A stretch of 64,000 nt of DNA. Source: Amoebidium appalachense (Eukaryota; Ichthyosporea). The stretch lies in contig CAVNZM010000008.1 in assembly GCA_963693365.1 (NCBI GenBank), positions 186,001 to 250,000 on the forward strand. The letters are read 5' to 3'. A model generated the notes under the pieces. It was not told where the DNA came from. It searched no databases and saw nothing but the letters and a program-made list of their open reading frames with translations. The translations under genes and the position numbers were made by a program. How positions within the stretch are numbered: position 1 is the stretch's first letter; each line of letters starts with the position of its first letter. Below are positions 61,724 through 64,000 of the stretch, piece by piece.

Positions 61724-63044
61724 CTAAGATGCCCGGGTGGTCGTCTTGGTGGTGCCGGTGGCTGCAAGTAGTGGGCCCACCCATCGTGGGCAGAATCCCC
61801 GTTCGACCCACTTGATGTCTTCGGGGTCTGGTGGGTCACCGTTGCCTCCTATCCAATTTATCCATGCACATTGGTCTACCACCGTGGCTGCCGTATGTTG
61901 GTGCTGTGCCGTGGGGGTGTTTGGATGACGAGTGTGCAGGACGTTGTGGATGCAGGCTGTGATGGCCGTGGTCAGGGTGGGGACCTCCCCGGCATGGGCC
62001 GGGCAGGCCCAGAGGTGGGTGGTGGTCTCAGGGTGCTGGCTGCACCGGGGGCATGTGGGCTGTGTAACGACGGTGGGGTGATCTCGGTGTAGCCGTGTCA
62101 TGGTAGGCAGCAGGGACAGGCTACGAGTGTTGCCTCTGACGGCCCCGATGGTTGCCTGTGCGGGCCCCTTGTTGAGCTTGAGGGGGTTCCGTTCGGCTGG
62201 GAGCAGTCTGGGGTCGGCTAGTATGGACATAACCTTGGCCTTGCCGGCCATATCGGTGAGGAAGTCCTTGTTCAACCGGTTCAGTGTACCGGGAATGTTG
62301 CCGGGGATACGGTGGCCTTGTAGTCGTAGGAAGTATTTCCTCCCCCCCCGGGGCCGGAGGTAGGGGGGGGGGGAGGGGGAGGGCTCTTCCTGCATTGGCT
62401 GCCTTGTCTGCCTCGTTATTCCGTTGACCGTACCGTTTGGTGTTGGATTGGTGCCCTTTCACCCACGATACCTGTACAGAGCCTGGTTGCCGTAGGGAGA
62501 GTTGGTCTCGTACGTGAGCCCATTCCACTATGTGGGGGAACTTTAGCTTGCGTCGAGGGGGTGTGGTGGGGTCCATGTTTGCCCCCCATCGGTCGACTAC
62601 TCCGAGGTTATCGAGCTTGATGTGGATGGGGGTGGTGGTGGGGGTGAGCAGGGGGGCTAGTAGTACCACTGTGAGTTCGGCTTGGGTGGATGATAGGGCC
62701 GTATGGAGCCTGGTCTTGGCCGTCACTGGTGGTGCTTTCCGGTCCGGGGTGTCCAGCACAGCCCCGGCTCCGGCCTGGGCTATCCTCCTGCCCGGGTGGG
62801 TGAGGCTGCCGTCCGTATAAACGGTGATCGGTTGGTCTGGGGGTAGCAGGGTGATTTGCGGCTGCCACTCGTCATAGGTGGTCTGGGGCACCAAGTCGGT
62901 GTAGGTGAGCCTCCGGGGAGTGGGTGGGCTCGGCAGGTCAGCCGGGTGGGCCGTGCACTTGTGTCCTGGTGGTGACCCTACCGGTGGTGGCTGCTGGGGG
63001 GGTGGTGCAAAGGTGATGGTTGTTACATTACACGTTGTGCAGGC
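61724..63044 (-). mobile_element. 3' remnant of a retroelement: RNase H domain and zinc-knuckle C terminus
   Basis: The first minus frame (63,044-62,121) encodes an RNase H domain: ITVYTDGSLT (first Asp), STQAELTV (Glu), HIKLDNLGVVD (Asp) and WVKGHQ...RNNEADKAA (His and last Asp), so all catalytic residues are present. The second frame (62,395-61,724) continues one base out of phase. It carries CPRCSQHPETTTHLWACPAH, a CxxC...H...C zinc knuckle seen at the C termini of non-LTR reverse transcriptases. The frame change falls in the G/C-rich homopolymer region at about 62,342-62,390. No reverse transcriptase core lies upstream within the next few hundred bases, so the copy is 5'-truncated, as is usual for LINE insertions. 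Confidence 0.75.
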
Positions 63045-63112
63045 CTAGGACGCATGATACATGTTGCACCGTGCAAGTTTGCGCAACCAGGACACAACAA
63101 TCCAAGAGTCAG

Positions 63113-63145
63113 CCAATCCGTAATCTTGATTTTTATTGCACCAAT
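63113..63145. promoter_or_regulatory. Two CCAAT boxes upstream of the aldo/keto reductase
   Basis: CCAAT at 63,113-63,117 and 63,141-63,145, about 200-235 bases before the ATG at 63,347. Confidence 0.45.
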
Positions 63146-63346
63146 CAGACTGCTCACAACGGGATGACGACGACCCATTTTTTTTTTCCGGCTTAGCGTA
63201 GTTTTCTCACTGTTTCGGGGTCCGGGGACTCGAGCTCTCAAGGCCTCCTACTCTGACGGGACTCTTCGTGTCGGGTTCCACGCGTACGGTCACGGGTTGG
63301 CCGCTACTAGCTATAGTTATCATATAGAGGACCTTGCCCCCCCACC

Positions 63347-63534
63347 ATGCGCTACACACAGCTTGGGGCCTGTGGCCCACGTGTTTCCGTGCTTGCGCTG
63401 GGCACGTGGCAGTTTGGCGACGGCACCCACACCTTCAGGACCCAGCAGACGCGCGAGAGCAGGGCACAGATAGTGAGGGCCGCCCTGGACGCAGGCATAA
63501 ACTTCTTCGATACAGGTGCCCCTTCCCCGCCCCT

Positions 63535-63566
<32 letters not shown>

Positions 63567-63831
63567 CCCCCTCCCCCCCTACCCTCCTCCTCCTCCCTTT
63601 GTTGCCATAATGATCGCCTGTCCTTCCCCCTGCCCGCCCCCCTTTGCTCCCAGCACTCTCTTGCTCACTGCCACTTCTACAGCCGAGGCCTATCTGGACG
63701 GGGGAGGCCGAGTGCTGCCTCGGGCAGGCACTCAGGGATTGCGGGGTAAAGAGGGCGGACATAGTGGTGGCTAGCAAACTGCTGCCTACGGCAACCATGA
63801 CGCCCCAGTACATAAGGGAGAGGGTTGACAG
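63347..63831 (+). CDS. Aldo/keto reductase, N-terminal exons (partial, with one apparent frameshift)
   Basis: Exon 1 (63,347-63,515) encodes MRYTQLGACGPRVSVLALGT then WQFGDG... and ALDAGINFFDT, the standard AKR beginning with the first barrel strand and the conserved D of the GINFFDTAE motif. After the GTGCCC donor and a C-run-rich intron, exon 2 (63,683-63,831) completes DTAEAY, where the catalytic tyrosine is expected. A run of five G at 63,700-63,704 then shifts the frame. With four G the downstream frame (GEAECCLGQALRDCG, then DIVVASKLLP) would follow directly, matching the family. Exon 2 ends at a GTGCGT donor in phase 2 and the gene leaves the window. AKRs reduce carbonyls with NADPH; Kv-beta subunits share this fold. 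The substrate is unknown. Confidence 0.8.
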
Positions 63832-63837
63832 GTGCGT

Positions 63838-63850
63838 GTGTGTATGTGCA

Positions 63851-63904
<54 letters not shown>

Positions 63905-63930
63905 CGTGTGTGTGTGTGTGTGTGTCAGGC

Positions 63931-63962
<32 letters not shown>

Positions 63963-64000
63963 TGTGTGTCTGTGTGTCTGTGTGTGTGTGTGTGTGTGTG
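63838..64000. repeat. GT microsatellite to the window edge
   Basis: (GT)n with minor interruptions fills the start of the aldo/keto reductase intron 2 and continues past the window end. Confidence 0.9.

Overview
The window is nuclear DNA from a eukaryote with many short introns. Exons are small (54-430 nt), mostly with GT-AG borders, and sit in a background packed with C/G homopolymers (often 20-50 nt), CA/GT, AG and CT microsatellites and minisatellites. A salt-inducible-kinase-type protein kinase, an EXD3/Nibbler-type 3'-5' exonuclease, a UQCRQ-type complex III subunit and a MAPR-type protein point to an opisthokont. My inference, from gene families only, is a unicellular holozoan. I cannot name the species.

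Layout. 0-1.3 kb: last exon of an unrecognised + strand gene. 3.2-8.6 kb (-): DEDDy 3'-5' exonuclease gene; one intron carries an array of about 89-bp units, each holding a 24-nt splice-site-bounded cassette (the most unusual signal here). 9.5-10.3 kb (-): intronless PDZ protein. 11.8-15.9 kb (+): F-box/LRR gene with a disrupted frame. 16-25 kb: gene-poor, with long microsatellites, a G-rich tandem array and a palindromic TTAA-flanked MITE inside it. 25.5-27.0 kb (+): UQCRQ. 30.1-35.7 kb (+): 12-exon SIK-like kinase with UBA and a C-terminal KA1 domain. 40.2-45.3 kb (+): five-exon seven-helix receptor with a long proline-rich third intracellular loop; an 11-copy 33-bp minisatellite begins at its stop codon. 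46.6-47.8 kb: complete 1.16-kb TRIM-like LTR element with identical LTRs, a 5-bp target duplication and a primer site matching initiator tRNA-Met. 50.1-51.8 kb: non-autonomous DNA transposon with terminal inverted repeats, GATATCAC-type subterminal repeats and an 8-9 bp target duplication. 52.2-53.3 kb (+): intronless secreted PAN/apple-like protein with a TATA box. 56.2-59.7 kb (+): membrane-anchored MAPR/cytochrome-b5-like protein. 61.7-63.0 kb (-): 3' remnant of a retroelement (RNase H and zinc knuckle). 63.3 kb to the edge (+): 5' part of an aldo/keto reductase.

The genes do not form a pathway; they are independent eukaryotic loci. Shared traits are CCAAT/ATTGG boxes upstream of several genes, C runs next to 3' splice sites, and introns beginning inside GT repeats. 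All gene models come from reading splice sites, phase and protein motifs by eye. Apparent one-base frameshifts in two genes and one retroelement may be real decay or sequence error.
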